From NCBI RefSeq assembly GCF_024129435.1, contig NZ_JAMXXN010000007.1:106496-170495 (forward strand): a stretch of 64,000 nucleotides of DNA, written 5' to 3'. This DNA is from Acinetobacter lwoffii. Lineage in GTDB: Bacteria > Pseudomonadota > Gammaproteobacteria > Pseudomonadales > Moraxellaceae. The translations under genes and the position numbers were made by a program. Position 1 is the first letter of the stretch; each line of letters starts with the position of its first letter. The notes beneath the pieces were generated by a model. The model searched no databases and was not told where the DNA came from. It saw nothing but the letters and a program-made list of their open reading frames with translations. Of this stretch, positions 17,528-26,609 are shown piece after piece.

Positions 17528-18433
17528 TTAATGCTTGGAAAAATACTGCTCGCGCCACTCTTTCCAGAAATACATGATGATCCCGAACATCACCACAGCA
17601 ATTCCCGCAAAAGCATGACTGCTGATAATTTCATGATTTAAGGTTGCTCCCAATACCAGAGCGATCACCGGCGTCATCACATTACTCAATGAAACGGTCG
17701 AAGCATTTAGACGGCGAATCAGCCAGAAATAACACAGCATTGCCACAATCGAAGACATGATCATGGTAAATACAAAACCGATCATTGCCTGTGTGCTAGG
17801 CAACTGAGTCGGCATATGTTGCCAGATAAGCGGCACTAAAATGACTGAACCAGCCGCAGATACCAGTAATGAACCAGTGGCTTGTGACATCGGACTCAAG
17901 GGTGCACTAATCTGTTTAACCCAGAAGATTGAGCTGATATAAGACACCATACTGATCAGCATCAGCACCACACCCCAAGGATTGATTTTGCTGTCTGCAG
18001 AGTCGGCAAAAACAAAACACAAACCAGCAACGGCCACTGCCATGCCGAGCCATTGCAACCAGATCAGTTTATGGATTTTTAAAATCACATGACCGATTAA
18101 ACCGGCGATCAGCGGTGAAAAACCAAAAATTAGTGCCATCAACCCTGAGGTCAGATAATTGGCCGCCAGATAAATAAACAGCTGTGCGCCGATTAAATTA
18201 AAACTGCCTGCCAGATAGCTTTTCATTGAAGTGCGGTCAAAAGGCAGCGGGTCGCGCATGATTTTTAGCAGGAAAAGCGCAATAATCGAGGCACCGAAAT
18301 AGCGAATGATCAGCACCCACATCGGGTGAATCTCGGCCACGCTCCAGACAATCGCCAGTGGCGTTGCTGCCCAGATCAGCACCAATAAAGCGTAAATACT
18401 TGCCGTGACCGGCAATGAAGATGAAGAACTCAT
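17528..18433 (-). CDS. DMT-superfamily (EamA) permease
   Basis: This is a 301-residue inner-membrane protein with ten hydrophobic helices in two EamA repeats (each about 140 residues; the second begins near WGVVLMLISMVSYISSIFWVK). The usual early motif PLAIVWSVAEIHPMWVLIIRYFGASIIAL is present. Such proteins export amino acids or other metabolites, and the substrate is not readable. ATG 18433 is chosen over 18478 because TAGGAGA lies just upstream. It follows hcaD after a strong terminator, so it probably has its own promoter and need not serve the aromatic pathway. Confidence 0.87.
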   Translation of the reverse strand: MSSSSSLPVTASIYALLVLIWAATPLAIVWSVAEIHPMWVLIIRYFGASIIALFLLKIMRDPLPFDRTSMKSYLAGSFNLIGAQLFIYLAANYLTSGLMALIFGFSPLIAGLIGHVILKIHKLIWLQWLGMAVAVAGLCFVFADSADSKINPWGVVLMLISMVSYISSIFWVKQISAPLSPMSQATGSLLVSAAGSVILVPLIWQHMPTQLPSTQAMIGFVFTMIMSSIVAMLCYFWLIRRLNASTVSLSNVMTPVIALVLGATLNHEIISSHAFAGIAVVMFGIIMYFWKEWREQYFSKH

Positions 18434-18545
18434 AAGTCTCCTAAACGAGGCCAAGAAGTTCTGGATCAGCAACTTCAAAAATAGCGTATAGCGAATTCAT
18501 GCTGAGATGAAGTTTTAATTTTTGATAAATTCATCAAGTTTTGTG

Positions 18546-18584
18546 CATAAAAAACAGACCTATGCAAAACATAGGTCTGTCGAA
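18546..18584 (-). terminator. Terminator at the end of the hca operon
   Basis: ACAGACCTATG and CATAGGTCTGT form a perfect eleven-base stem around CAAAA; on the minus strand TTTTTT follows. It separates hcaD from the EamA gene. Confidence 0.92.
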
Positions 18585-18601
18585 AAATATCTCAATACAA
18601 C

Positions 18602-19828
18602 TTAAGCAATTTTGCGTAAGTCTTGCGCGATATCCAAGTGTTTTTCAACATCAAACGCCGTATTTTTGCTGATCATTTTTTTCAAATGACGCATTTCTTT
18701 GGCTGCATTCACGGTAATCCCGCCAACGATCTGACCATCGGTCACACCATACATCACGAATGAATTGTCTGCACCTTTGGCTGCATCCATTTCCCCACGG
18801 ATATGCCATTCATCTGCTGCCATTTCGCCAACAAACTGGAAGTTGATATTCAGCTGATCCGTCCAGAACCAGGCCAGATTGGCTTTCGGATGTTCCACAC
18901 CCATCACGTGACGCGCAAAGATGCCTGCCTGAAGGTTGGCATTTTCCCAAGTTTCAACGCGGCGGTGATTGCCACAGTCACGTAACTGAGTCGCAACATC
19001 GCCCGCTGCATAAATATCAGCATTCGAGGTTTGGCAGTGTTCATTCACTTTGATCGCAACATCAACATCCAGACCTGCATCTACGGCAAGCTGTGCATTT
19101 GGCACGATCCCAATTCCGTAAACTACAGCATCCGCACGCAGCTCTTCACCGCCTTCCAGCATTACCACGACTTCTTCACCATCTAAACGGCAATCTGCAA
19201 TCTTAGTTTCAAGACGCACATCGACCTGGTTTTGACGATGCTGTTCCAGCAGGAATTCGCTCAGGATTTGTGGTGAACAACGACCCATGACCATCGGACC
19301 CATTTCAATCACAGTCACCTGACAGTCTTTGTAACGTGCAGATGATGCCAACTCAAGACCAATCACGCCACCACCGATCAGGATGATACGGCGACCGGCT
19401 TGAAGTACAGGCACCAGTGCCTGTGAATCTTCCAGGTTACGCAGGGTATAGACGTGTTTGCCCAAAGCATCGAAATTAGGCAAACGGCGCGCTGCACCAC
19501 CTGTTGCAAGCAAGAGTTTGTCGTAAGCAACAACATCACCGTTGAGGAGTTCAACCGTTTTCGCTTCGGCATTGATTTTCGCCACGCCATTGCCGCGAAT
19601 CGTTTCTACGCCTAAATCTGCCAGTTTCTGTTCCGACAGGATTTCGATCTTGGTTTCTTCAGGTTTTAGAATCACCTCTTTAGACAACGGTGGACGCTCA
19701 TAAGGAAGATGGCTTTCATCACCAATTAAGGTAATTTTGCCTTCATACTTGTTGCCACGAAGTTCTAAAATTGCGCTCGCACCTGCCTGGCCAGCACCCA
19801 CGATCACGATGTTGTTTACGTTGCTCAT
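18602..19828 (-). CDS. hcaD: 3-phenylpropionate/cinnamate dioxygenase, ferredoxin-NAD+ reductase
   Basis: HcaD moves electrons from NADH through FAD to the Rieske ferredoxin HcaC. The 408 residues contain the FAD-binding start NIVIVGAGQAGASA, the central NAD-binding GRRIILIGGGVIGLELAS (about residues 145-162), and IYAAGDVATQ, the second FAD motif. LPYERPPLSKE is typical of aromatic-dioxygenase ferredoxin reductases. Four bases separate it from mhpB upstream, so it is the last gene of the hcaE-F-C-B-mhpB-hcaD operon. The assignment to Hca rather than another dioxygenase rests on the neighbouring HcaE. Confidence 0.93.
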   Translation of the reverse strand: MSNVNNIVIVGAGQAGASAILELRGNKYEGKITLIGDESHLPYERPPLSKEVILKPEETKIEILSEQKLADLGVETIRGNGVAKINAEAKTVELLNGDVVAYDKLLLATGGAARRLPNFDALGKHVYTLRNLEDSQALVPVLQAGRRIILIGGGVIGLELASSARYKDCQVTVIEMGPMVMGRCSPQILSEFLLEQHRQNQVDVRLETKIADCRLDGEEVVVMLEGGEELRADAVVYGIGIVPNAQLAVDAGLDVDVAIKVNEHCQTSNADIYAAGDVATQLRDCGNHRRVETWENANLQAGIFARHVMGVEHPKANLAWFWTDQLNINFQFVGEMAADEWHIRGEMDAAKGADNSFVMYGVTDGQIVGGITVNAAKEMRHLKKMISKNTAFDVEKHLDIAQDLRKIA

Positions 19829-19832
19829 TTTC

Positions 19833-20798
19833 TTAACCTTTTAACTCTGCAGATACGATACCGAAGCCGGCAATCCATTCGCTGATGTCTTCATAGCAAT
19901 GTGTGGTCATTTCATACTCACCCATTTCGCTTAAGGCAGCGAAGGCAGCCATCCAAGAACGGACTTCCTGACCACCACGACCACCATCATGGCGGATTTC
20001 AGCTTCAGTCATCGCTTCTAATGTTGCAAAATCAGCATGCTTGAAGGTTTCTAGCAGGGCAATATCCCATTCAGCATTCAAAGGCACGGCAACTGACGTA
20101 TCTCCTGCTGCCAGCTTTTGACCCACTGCAATAATCTTGGATTGACGTGCATGACGTGCTTCAGGCGTTGGATAACGACCTGCAATCAGGAACTCTTCCA
20201 CTTCTGGTGGTACTGCACCCATTTGTGGTGTAGGTGGATCATGTGACAGACCACCGGTACCTAAAACAAGCACACGCTCGTTTTCAAGGTTTAAAGACTT
20301 GATGTATTGACCCACAGCACGGCCCAAAGCAATAGTACGTTTGGTGGTTGGCATCGGTGCTGCAGCGCCATTAATAAAAATTGGAATCGTTGGATAACGA
20401 TCAAGTTTGCCTTCACACAGGAAATGTAAGGGCTGAGTCACGCCATGGTCGGCCTGCATACGGTATGAGTAGGCAACATCCACGCCTTCATCCAGTACAC
20501 GTCGAACCAGATCTAATGCCTTGTCTTCAGGTACATCAATATAGTCATTGTCTTTACCATAATCCCAGTCACCTGCAGCTTTGGCACGAATACCGACGCA
20601 GAAACTTGGCATCAGGTCATAGAAGAAACCATTAAAATGATCTGGACCAAAAGTGATGATCAGGGTTGGGTCGTAAGCTTTTACTTCAGCAGAGAGTTTT
20701 TCAAAAGCAGCACGAACTTTTTGCTTTTTTGATTGATCTTGAGGTGAAGCAAATTCCATTAAAGGACTGTGCGATGCACAAATAAGTTTAACGGCCAT
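19833..20798 (-). CDS. mhpB: 2,3-dihydroxyphenylpropionate 1,2-dioxygenase
   Basis: MhpB opens the aromatic ring of 2,3-dihydroxyphenylpropionate (or the cinnamate analogue) beside the hydroxyls. The 321-residue protein belongs to the type III (LigB) extradiol dioxygenases with Fe2+: CASHSPLMEF near the start carries a metal His, TFGPDHFNGFFYDLMPSFC matches MhpB closely, ADHGVTQPLHFL carries the catalytic His, and GTGGLSHDPPTP and PEWIAGFG-like EWIAGFGIVSAEL are also shared. In E. coli mhpB sits in the mhp operon; here it stands between hcaB and hcaD, so the ring-cleaving step is co-expressed with the dioxygenase. A 73-bp gap with a hairpin separates it from hcaB. Confidence 0.95.
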   Translation of the reverse strand: MAVKLICASHSPLMEFASPQDQSKKQKVRAAFEKLSAEVKAYDPTLIITFGPDHFNGFFYDLMPSFCVGIRAKAAGDWDYGKDNDYIDVPEDKALDLVRRVLDEGVDVAYSYRMQADHGVTQPLHFLCEGKLDRYPTIPIFINGAAAPMPTTKRTIALGRAVGQYIKSLNLENERVLVLGTGGLSHDPPTPQMGAVPPEVEEFLIAGRYPTPEARHARQSKIIAVGQKLAAGDTSVAVPLNAEWDIALLETFKHADFATLEAMTEAEIRHDGGRGGQEVRSWMAAFAALSEMGEYEMTTHCYEDISEWIAGFGIVSAELKG

Positions 20799-20818
20799 GA
20801 GAGACTCCTAGAAGGAAA

Positions 20819-20841
20819 GCAGCCCTGAGAGAAGAGGCTGC
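20819..20841 (-). other. Intercistronic hairpin between hcaB and mhpB
   Basis: GCAGCC and GGCTGC pair around an eleven-base loop in the only sizeable gap inside the operon. No T-run follows, so it is more likely an mRNA-processing or stability element than a terminator. Confidence 0.4.
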
Positions 20842-20871
20842 CGGTAAGTCCATTTGAATGAGACTAGATGT

Positions 20872-21687
20872 TTATTCGTCAAAGAAACCTGCACGTGGCT
20901 GACGTAGGCCACGAATACCCAGACCGCATTCTGCATTGATCAGAACACCAGTCAAAGGACGGTTGTTTTGACGAGATGCCAACAGCACGTATGAACCGGT
21001 CATATCTTCCGGTTCAGGCAAGAAATTCAGTGGCATGCCACGTGCAATTTTCTCAGGATCACGTGCATCGAGCAGGCCCACATTTTCCTGACCCAGCGAT
21101 GCCGCACCTTTGATATTCACATTCATACCTGACGGTGCAACAGCGTTCACTCGTACTTTAGGCGCAAGCTCGTAAGCCAGTTCTTTCATAATCCCGACAC
21201 CCGCATGCTTAGATGCAGTATATACAGGGCCTCCGCCAGCGGAGTACAGTGCCGAATTAGACAAAGTAAATATGATAGAACCTTCAGAAGCGATCAATGC
21301 ATCCAGTGCAGCCTTCGCACCGAAGATCAGAGATTTGGTATTGATGCCCATAATCTCGTCAAAGGCTTTTTCTAGTTGCTCACCAGAGGTATTGACGATA
21401 TCGGCATAGTGATCCCAAATACCGGCATTACCAACGAAACAATCGAGTTTACCGAAACGTTCCACAGTGGCTTGAACTGCACGAACGTTATCTGCATAGC
21501 TGGCTACATCACCTTCGATCGCAAGAACTTTTCCACCGAAGTGTTCATTTAATGCATCTACTTTAGCTTTTGAACGTTGAAGAACCGCAACTTGTGCACC
21601 TTCCTCAATAAAACGCTCGACCAAAGCCCAGCCTAAGCCTGAACCGCCCCCGGTAATAAGTGCAACTTCGCCCTGTAGCCAACCCAT
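20872..21687 (-). CDS. hcaB: 2,3-dihydroxy-2,3-dihydrophenylpropionate dehydrogenase
   Basis: HcaB re-aromatises the cis-dihydrodiol made by the dioxygenase, giving 2,3-dihydroxyphenylpropionate and NADH. It is a 271-residue short-chain dehydrogenase: the cofactor loop is TGGGSGLG (residues 12-19), VGNAGIWDHY is the NAG motif in the dihydrodiol-dehydrogenase form, and the catalytic Ser and Tyr-x3-Lys are in LSNSALYSAGGGPVYTASKHA. NVNIKGAASLGQ is shared with HcaB/BphB-type enzymes. It begins two bases after the end of hcaC. Confidence 0.95.
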   Translation of the reverse strand: MGWLQGEVALITGGGSGLGWALVERFIEEGAQVAVLQRSKAKVDALNEHFGGKVLAIEGDVASYADNVRAVQATVERFGKLDCFVGNAGIWDHYADIVNTSGEQLEKAFDEIMGINTKSLIFGAKAALDALIASEGSIIFTLSNSALYSAGGGPVYTASKHAGVGIMKELAYELAPKVRVNAVAPSGMNVNIKGAASLGQENVGLLDARDPEKIARGMPLNFLPEPEDMTGSYVLLASRQNNRPLTGVLINAECGLGIRGLRQPRAGFFDE

Positions 21688-21689
21688 GC

Positions 21690-22016
21690 TTACTCTCCTG
21701 CCATCTCTACAAACAATTGGCCATCTTCAACAATCACTGGGAATGTTTTGATTGGATCAGTTGCAGGTAGACACAATGCTTCACCTGTTTTTAAACAGAA
21801 ACGTGCTGAATGCAATGGACATTCCACAGTACCGTCATCTTCAAGGTAACCTTCAGACATAGAAGCATTACCATGACTGCATTTATCGTTCATAGCGAAG
21901 AATTCACCGCCATTGTTAAATACAGCAAGCGCTTCGATACCGTTTACGCCACAATCTACTTTTAACGCTTCGCCTTCGTCTAATTCGTCAACTTGGCAAA
22001 CAAAAATCTTATTCAT
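21690..22016 (-). CDS. hcaC: 3-phenylpropionate/cinnamate dioxygenase, Rieske ferredoxin
   Basis: HcaC (108 aa) is the electron carrier between HcaD and the oxygenase HcaEF. The Rieske [2Fe-2S] ligands are visible as CSHG (Cys-x-His, about residue 42) and CPLHSARF (Cys-x2-His, about residue 63). Short soluble ferredoxins of this size are typical of three-component dioxygenases. Its start codon overlaps the hcaF stop by one base, so translation is coupled. Confidence 0.95.
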   Translation of the reverse strand: MNKIFVCQVDELDEGEALKVDCGVNGIEALAVFNNGGEFFAMNDKCSHGNASMSEGYLEDDGTVECPLHSARFCLKTGEALCLPATDPIKTFPVIVEDGQLFVEMAGE

Positions 22017-22534
22017 TAGAAGAACACACTCAGGTTATGTGAACTGTAAGTAACTTGGTCAAGCGTGATCTTACGGTTGAAGATCTGGAAGCCGAGGCCA
22101 CCTTCAACTTTACGGATCTTGTCATGACGTTTACCGCAGTAAATGACAATGTCTTTCTCTTTTTGCGTACGATATAGCAAATAGGTTACGTACACGTCGT
22201 ATTCGCCTTCAACTTCAGTTGGCTCTACGATCACGTTGCTCACCATGTGGGTGGTACGTGATGGAGGCTCTTCAGCCCAAGCCATACCGGTTTCCAGACG
22301 CGCTACACGACGCTCTAAAAGGTCTTTCGAATCGTTGAACACCCAAGTGGTAGGTGGTTCAACTGAACGACGACGGTCACGGGTTTGTGTGTTTGGTGTG
22401 GTACGTAGCGTGTAAGAAATATCTTCAGCTAAGGTATCTAACCATTCGCGGAATTTCCAATCGTCTAGCAATTTTGCTTCGCGATACAGGAACTGACTAA
22501 TTTGGTGATGAAGTTCTAAGCTGATTTGACTCAT
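22016..22534 (-). CDS. hcaF: 3-phenylpropionate/cinnamate dioxygenase, beta subunit
   Basis: HcaF (172 aa) is the structural small subunit of the alpha3beta3 dioxygenase. Its cone-shaped NTF2-like family is recognised by [29 protein letters not shown] near the start, TTHMVSNV in the middle, and [19 protein letters not shown] at the end, where the terminal FF is a family trait. It has no catalytic residues. Its ATG overlaps the hcaE stop by four bases. Confidence 0.95.
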   Translation of the reverse strand: MSQISLELHHQISQFLYREAKLLDDWKFREWLDTLAEDISYTLRTTPNTQTRDRRRSVEPPTTWVFNDSKDLLERRVARLETGMAWAEEPPSRTTHMVSNVIVEPTEVEGEYDVYVTYLLYRTQKEKDIVIYCGKRHDKIRKVEGGLGFQIFNRKITLDQVTYSSHNLSVFF

Positions 22535-23898
22535 TTCATAAGCTCCTTCTCATATTCGTCAGCTGCTTTTTCCACGTCTTCCCATTTTTCATGGATCAAT
22601 AAATCTGCCCAGCGGCGGTACATACCACGTGCTGCAGTTTCAGAGAAAATGTAGTTGGTGATACCCGGGATACCATCTTCACGTACTTTCTCGTTACCTT
22701 TACCCATTTCCATAATGAGTTTGTTTTGACGCGCTTTATAACCACGTAAAACTTTTTGGATCTCGATCCAGTTTTCAGAGTCATCTTGCTCCAGGAAACC
22801 GGCTGGACCAAAGGCACGCGTTGCAGAACGTTCAAATGCTTCTTTCACTTCTTGAGATGCTTCAGCATCAGCAATACAGAATGCCCATACTTCAGTTTTG
22901 TTTGGACCACGTGGGTGCCATACACGAAGTGTTGCAGTACCGTTCAACCAAGACAAAGTTGGGAACATGGTGTTGTGACCTGCAAGACGCAATGCACGAG
23001 TCTCGCCTAGGCGCTCTTTAACTTCGTCGTAAGTTTCACGGAAGTAGTTGGCAACTTCACCGTCAACCCATACGTTTGCATCTGGTTTCTCTGTGAAGAA
23101 GAAGCCTGAACCGTGACCACGTGAACCGTACTGGATCGCGTCTTTGGCAGTTTCCCAAACTGGACGAGCAGTTTGCGCAGCACCTAATTTTTTAGATGAT
23201 TCGTCATCTGGTTTTGCGCCCAATACTTGGATCGCAGAAGCGTGAGAGAACAACGCGTGGTATTGGTCAGATGCGAACTGTTCCGCTGCAAACTTCCAGT
23301 TACACTCGATTTCCCACTTGTGTACACCACCAATGATTTCAGTACCACCTGGACGACGGTCAACAACGCCATCTAAATACCAAGCGATATCGCCCATGTA
23401 TTCTTCTAGATCAGGTGTGGTTTCATCCCAACAAGCGAATACCAAGCCTTTGTAAGACTTCACACGATTCACTTCAACCAGACCCCATTGCTCTTTACAT
23501 GCACCATGCGAGTAAGCACGATCTTCAAGCGGGATATCTTTTAAAGAACCGTCAATGCCATATGACCAGCCGTGGTATGGGCAAGTAAATGCACGGGTAT
23601 TACCACAGTCAGCGAAGCTCACACGCATAGAACGGTGACGGCACTGGTTTAAAAATGCTTTGATTGAGCCGTCTTTTTGACGTGCCACAATGATTGGATC
23701 TTCACCCATGTAGGTATTGAAGAAATCACCAGCCTTAGGAATTTGGCTTTCATGGCAAAGGAATAACCAAGTACGACCGAAAACACGTTCGAGTTCTAAT
23801 TCGTAAATGTCAGGATCTGTATAAATAGATGGCGTAATACGTCCATTTTGTGCATCGACTAAAGCATCGATTTCGCGCACATCAATTTTTCCACTCAT
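22531..23898 (-). CDS. hcaE: 3-phenylpropionate/cinnamate dioxygenase, alpha subunit
   Basis: HcaE (455 aa) is the catalytic Rieske oxygenase that adds O2 across positions 2 and 3 of 3-phenylpropionate and cinnamate. The Rieske centre is CRHRSMRV and CPYHGWSYG (about residues 87-112), and the mononuclear iron site begins at [16 protein letters not shown], which holds both His ligands. From memory the protein matches E. coli HcaE along its whole length, including [26 protein letters not shown] and [15 protein letters not shown], far better than biphenyl or benzoate enzymes. AGGAG precedes the ATG. It is first gene of the operon and divergent from the hcaR-like gene. Confidence 0.96.
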   Translation of the reverse strand: MSGKIDVREIDALVDAQNGRITPSIYTDPDIYELELERVFGRTWLFLCHESQIPKAGDFFNTYMGEDPIIVARQKDGSIKAFLNQCRHRSMRVSFADCGNTRAFTCPYHGWSYGIDGSLKDIPLEDRAYSHGACKEQWGLVEVNRVKSYKGLVFACWDETTPDLEEYMGDIAWYLDGVVDRRPGGTEIIGGVHKWEIECNWKFAAEQFASDQYHALFSHASAIQVLGAKPDDESSKKLGAAQTARPVWETAKDAIQYGSRGHGSGFFFTEKPDANVWVDGEVANYFRETYDEVKERLGETRALRLAGHNTMFPTLSWLNGTATLRVWHPRGPNKTEVWAFCIADAEASQEVKEAFERSATRAFGPAGFLEQDDSENWIEIQKVLRGYKARQNKLIMEMGKGNEKVREDGIPGITNYIFSETAARGMYRRWADLLIHEKWEDVEKAADEYEKELMK

Positions 23899-24092
23899 GA
23901 AAAGCTCTCCTGTGACCTATCTTTGGCACAAAGTAATAGACTCAACTTTTCAACGATGATGGATTTGACAGCGTTTTTCGGGAAATATTTTTTTTGTTTC
24001 AATTAAGAGCTTAAAGCAATTATTAAGCACGTGAATTTTTATATTAAAACATCTATTAATCCCGCCAGAGCATTTAGTTTATGAATGGGAAA

Positions 24093-24125
24093 ATAATCTT
24101 CACGACATAGTTGTTTATAGATTAT
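24093..24125. promoter_or_regulatory. Inverted repeat in the hcaE-hcaR intergenic region
   Basis: ATAATCT and AGATTAT form a perfect seven-base inverted repeat with a 19-base spacer in the 281-bp gap between the divergent regulator and operon. It lies 55-87 bp before the regulator's start codon, where LysR proteins often bind. Assignment as the HcaR site is inference. Confidence 0.3.
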
Positions 24126-24179
24126 ACTTTGAGGAAATTATAGTAAGACATTTTTTGGATTACTCTTTGGGTTGATGAC

Positions 24180-25088
24180 ATGGAATTACGACACCTTCGC
24201 TACTTTATCACCGTTGCTGAAGAGCTCAATTTTAGTAAGGCAGCACTTAAACTTTATACGGCTCAACCCTCACTTAGCCAGCAAATCAAAGACCTGGAAG
24301 AAGATGTCGGCGTAAAGCTACTCAACCGGACCAAACGTAAAGTAGAGCTGACCGAAGAAGGCGCCGTATTCCTGGAACAGGCCCGTCTCACCCTTGCACA
24401 GGCGGACAAAGCCGTTGCCATGGCACGTCAGGTGTCACAGGCCAAACAACAAATGCTCCGTATCGGTTTTGTACCGGTAGCCGAGATGAAAATCTTCCCC
24501 TATATCTTGCCAAATCTACGTGTACAGAACCCAGATTTAAAAATTGAACTGCTCAGCCTGAACAACAATGAGCAGATGCGTTTGTTAAAAAAAGGTGATC
24601 TAGATCTGACATTTACCCGTCATAATTTCAATAGTGATGAAATTGAAAGCCAGTTCGTGATTCGTGAACCGCTGATTTTTCTCCTGCCTAAAGATCACCC
24701 CTTAGCAAAATACGAAAGAATTCCTGTTAAAGCATTGAATGGTATTGATTTTATTATTCCATCAGCAGAGCAGTCCTTGACCCTGAACCAGGCTATTCTG
24801 GACTTTGCCAAAGCCAACGGCATTGAACTCAATATCGTGCAAAAGGCCGATAATATTTTATTTAATATCAACTCGATCGGAATGGGCCTAGGCTGTACCA
24901 TTTTGCCTGGCTATATTGCACCACTAACCATGGATAATACCGTGATTCGTCCGCTGGACGTGGAGTTGCCCTATTTAGACCTGTATGTCAGCTACCATAA
25001 AAACAACAAATCCTATGTCGTGAGCAAATTTCTTGAGCTTTTGACCCGTGTGTTCTATCTGGATATTAACCGTAGCGAACAAAATTAA
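24180..25088 (+). CDS. hcaR: LysR-family regulator of the hca genes (HcaR-like)
   Basis: This 302-residue LysR activator lies divergent from hcaE, the usual place for HcaR. The DNA-binding part is MELRHLRYFITVAEELNFSKAA with LYTAQPSLSQQIKDLEE, and the effector domain begins with RIGFVPVAEMKIFPYILP, which resembles E. coli HcaR (IGFVPSAEVNLLP); the late block SIGMGLGCTILPGYI also fits. BenM/CatM regulators share the N-terminus but less of the rest. By analogy it should activate the dioxygenase operon with phenylpropionate or cinnamate, and perhaps repress itself. The ribosome-binding site is weak. Confidence 0.85.
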   Translation: MELRHLRYFITVAEELNFSKAALKLYTAQPSLSQQIKDLEEDVGVKLLNRTKRKVELTEEGAVFLEQARLTLAQADKAVAMARQVSQAKQQMLRIGFVPVAEMKIFPYILPNLRVQNPDLKIELLSLNNNEQMRLLKKGDLDLTFTRHNFNSDEIESQFVIREPLIFLLPKDHPLAKYERIPVKALNGIDFIIPSAEQSLTLNQAILDFAKANGIELNIVQKADNILFNINSIGMGLGCTILPGYIAPLTMDNTVIRPLDVELPYLDLYVSYHKNNKSYVVSKFLELLTRVFYLDINRSEQN

Positions 25089-25110
25089 TCCTATTTCTTC
25101 CCTGCATTAG

Positions 25111-25150
25111 GCATATGCCATTCAACTTATGATAGGCATGTGCTTTTTTT
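25111..25150 (+). terminator. Terminator after hcaR
   Basis: GCATATGCC and GGCATGTGC pair over nine bases with one G-T wobble, followed by TTTTTTT. Confidence 0.7.
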
Positions 25151-25424
25151 GTTTTATTATTTTATGCTTAAGAATCCATTTTTAATTCTATTTTATAATA
25201 AAGAATCTATTTCTAGCGCTTAAATTTGTCACTTGCCCTTGACCAATATTGTGTATTTTTAGCTCTAAATGTGCTGCATTTACCACTTAAGTCTAATAAA
25301 GTTTCATGCGGATTTTTCTCCGTTTAAATAGCTCAAACCTATAAAAATTATTAGATTTTTAGATTTATCCGAGTAAATGAGAATCAAACTTACTTAGGTA
25401 CGCTACCTTAAATATTTCCGATAT
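25151..25424. other. Gene-free AT-rich stretch between hcaR and mhpC
   Basis: No coding frame, tRNA or repeat is visible; the 380-bp gap between hcaR and mhpC is accounted for by a terminator at each end and AT-rich sequence between them. Confidence 0.4.
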
Positions 25425-25456
25425 AAAAAAGGATGACCGAAGCCATCCTTTTTTAA
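25425..25456. terminator. Terminator after mhpC (usable from both sides)
   Basis: AAAAAAGGATG and CATCCTTTTTT pair around a short ACCGAAGC loop; A- and T-runs on both flanks allow bidirectional use. Confidence 0.85.
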
Positions 25457-25469
25457 AACTACATCGAGC

Positions 25470-26330
25470 TTATTTTACGCCGTGTACAGCCAGGTAGTTT
25501 TTGATCACAGTGTTGAACTCATCTGCTTTTTCAACTTGAGACCAGTGACCGCATTGGCTGAAGATATGTGCATCAGCATTTGGCACGATGTTGAGGATGT
25601 CCCAGGTACGAGAAACCGGAATCACCACGTCTTGCGTACCATGAATCAGCAATACAGGCACAGTAATGTCTTTCATTTTTTCGAAATCTAATGGGAATTC
25701 GAAACGGTCACGGTCACGTGCGCCAACCACATCCATTAAACGATTTGATGCATAGTCATTTGCAGCAGACGCAAAACGTACTTTTACCAGTTCATCAGTA
25801 ATCAGGTCTTTGTTTACGACAAACATAGAAAGGGTTTTCTTGATTCCTTCTTCTGTAAGAACTGGGTTTGCGTGAGCTTTAAGTGCAGCTGTCTGTTTCG
25901 CACCGCCCGTACCCATAGACACGATACCCAAAATGCGATCTGGATAATCCAACGCCATCTGGAATGCTAACCAGCCACCCAGAGAGTTACCCACCAACCA
26001 GGTTTTTTCGATACCCAAAGCGTTTAGCGTACGAATCGCATGATCTACCCAGGCACGGATACCATATTCAGTACCCGGCGCAACCACAGTTTGGCCATAA
26101 CCAACGGTATCAATCGCGATACAACGCGCCTGCTCGCCAATTTGTGGCAGGTTTAACCACCAGTTTGCTGCAGCCGATACACCTGTACCTGAACCGTGTA
26201 AAAATAGAATAGGCGTACCTTCACCAATTTCGTGGTAATGGGTCAACTCGCCTTCAGCAGTTTCAATCCATTTATCTTCTAAGCCAAAGAATGGATCTGT
26301 TTGATAGTCAGGGATTTGAACAGTGCTCAT
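25470..26330 (-). CDS. mhpC: 2-hydroxy-6-oxonona-2,4-dienedioate hydrolase
   Basis: MhpC cleaves the carbon-carbon bond of the meta-ring-fission product to give 2-hydroxypentadienoate and succinate (or fumarate from cinnamate). The 286-residue alpha/beta hydrolase has the oxyanion segment LFLHGSGTGVSAAANW, the nucleophile Ser in VGNSLGGW (about residue 117), an acidic residue in LIHGTQDVVIPV, and the catalytic His in QCGHWSQVE (about residue 263). HGSGTGVSAAANWWLNLP is the pattern of C-C hydrolases of this pathway. It is followed by a terminator and lies 279 bp downstream of the porin, so it may be read from its own promoter. Confidence 0.93.
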   Translation of the reverse strand: MSTVQIPDYQTDPFFGLEDKWIETAEGELTHYHEIGEGTPILFLHGSGTGVSAAANWWLNLPQIGEQARCIAIDTVGYGQTVVAPGTEYGIRAWVDHAIRTLNALGIEKTWLVGNSLGGWLAFQMALDYPDRILGIVSMGTGGAKQTAALKAHANPVLTEEGIKKTLSMFVVNKDLITDELVKVRFASAANDYASNRLMDVVGARDRDRFEFPLDFEKMKDITVPVLLIHGTQDVVIPVSRTWDILNIVPNADAHIFSQCGHWSQVEKADEFNTVIKNYLAVHGVK

Positions 26331-26566
26331 ATTGCTTCCTCTTACAGTCTTTCGCTTGCGTGTCCCTCTATTTTCAAGAATTCGACGTCAAGTTGACTCA
26401 TTAAAATGACTTGTGTACACCCTTATATTAACTGCTCAGCTGCAGCAAACTGATACAAAATTACGATTGCATCCTACAAAATAGATATAATTTAAGTGTT
26501 TGTTTTCTTTATTAATTTATAAATTAAACCCTACATAAACTAAGGCTTTAACTGCATTCTTAAACC

Positions 26567-26597
26567 AAAAAGCAGCCAGAAGACTGACTGCTTTTAA
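26567..26597 (-). terminator. Terminator after the OprD-like porin gene
   Basis: AAAAGCAG-C-CAG and CTG-A-CTGCTTTT pair around AAGA; flanking A-rich bases give the T-run on the minus strand. Confidence 0.8.
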
Positions 26598-26609
26598 AAT
26601 ATACGGGTA

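Noticed and set aside
18602..23898. Biphenyl or benzoate dioxygenase as identity of the operon
   Set aside because: The alpha subunit matches the remembered HcaE sequence along its whole length and the cluster includes MhpB-type (LigB-fold) ring cleavage, unlike bph or ben operons.
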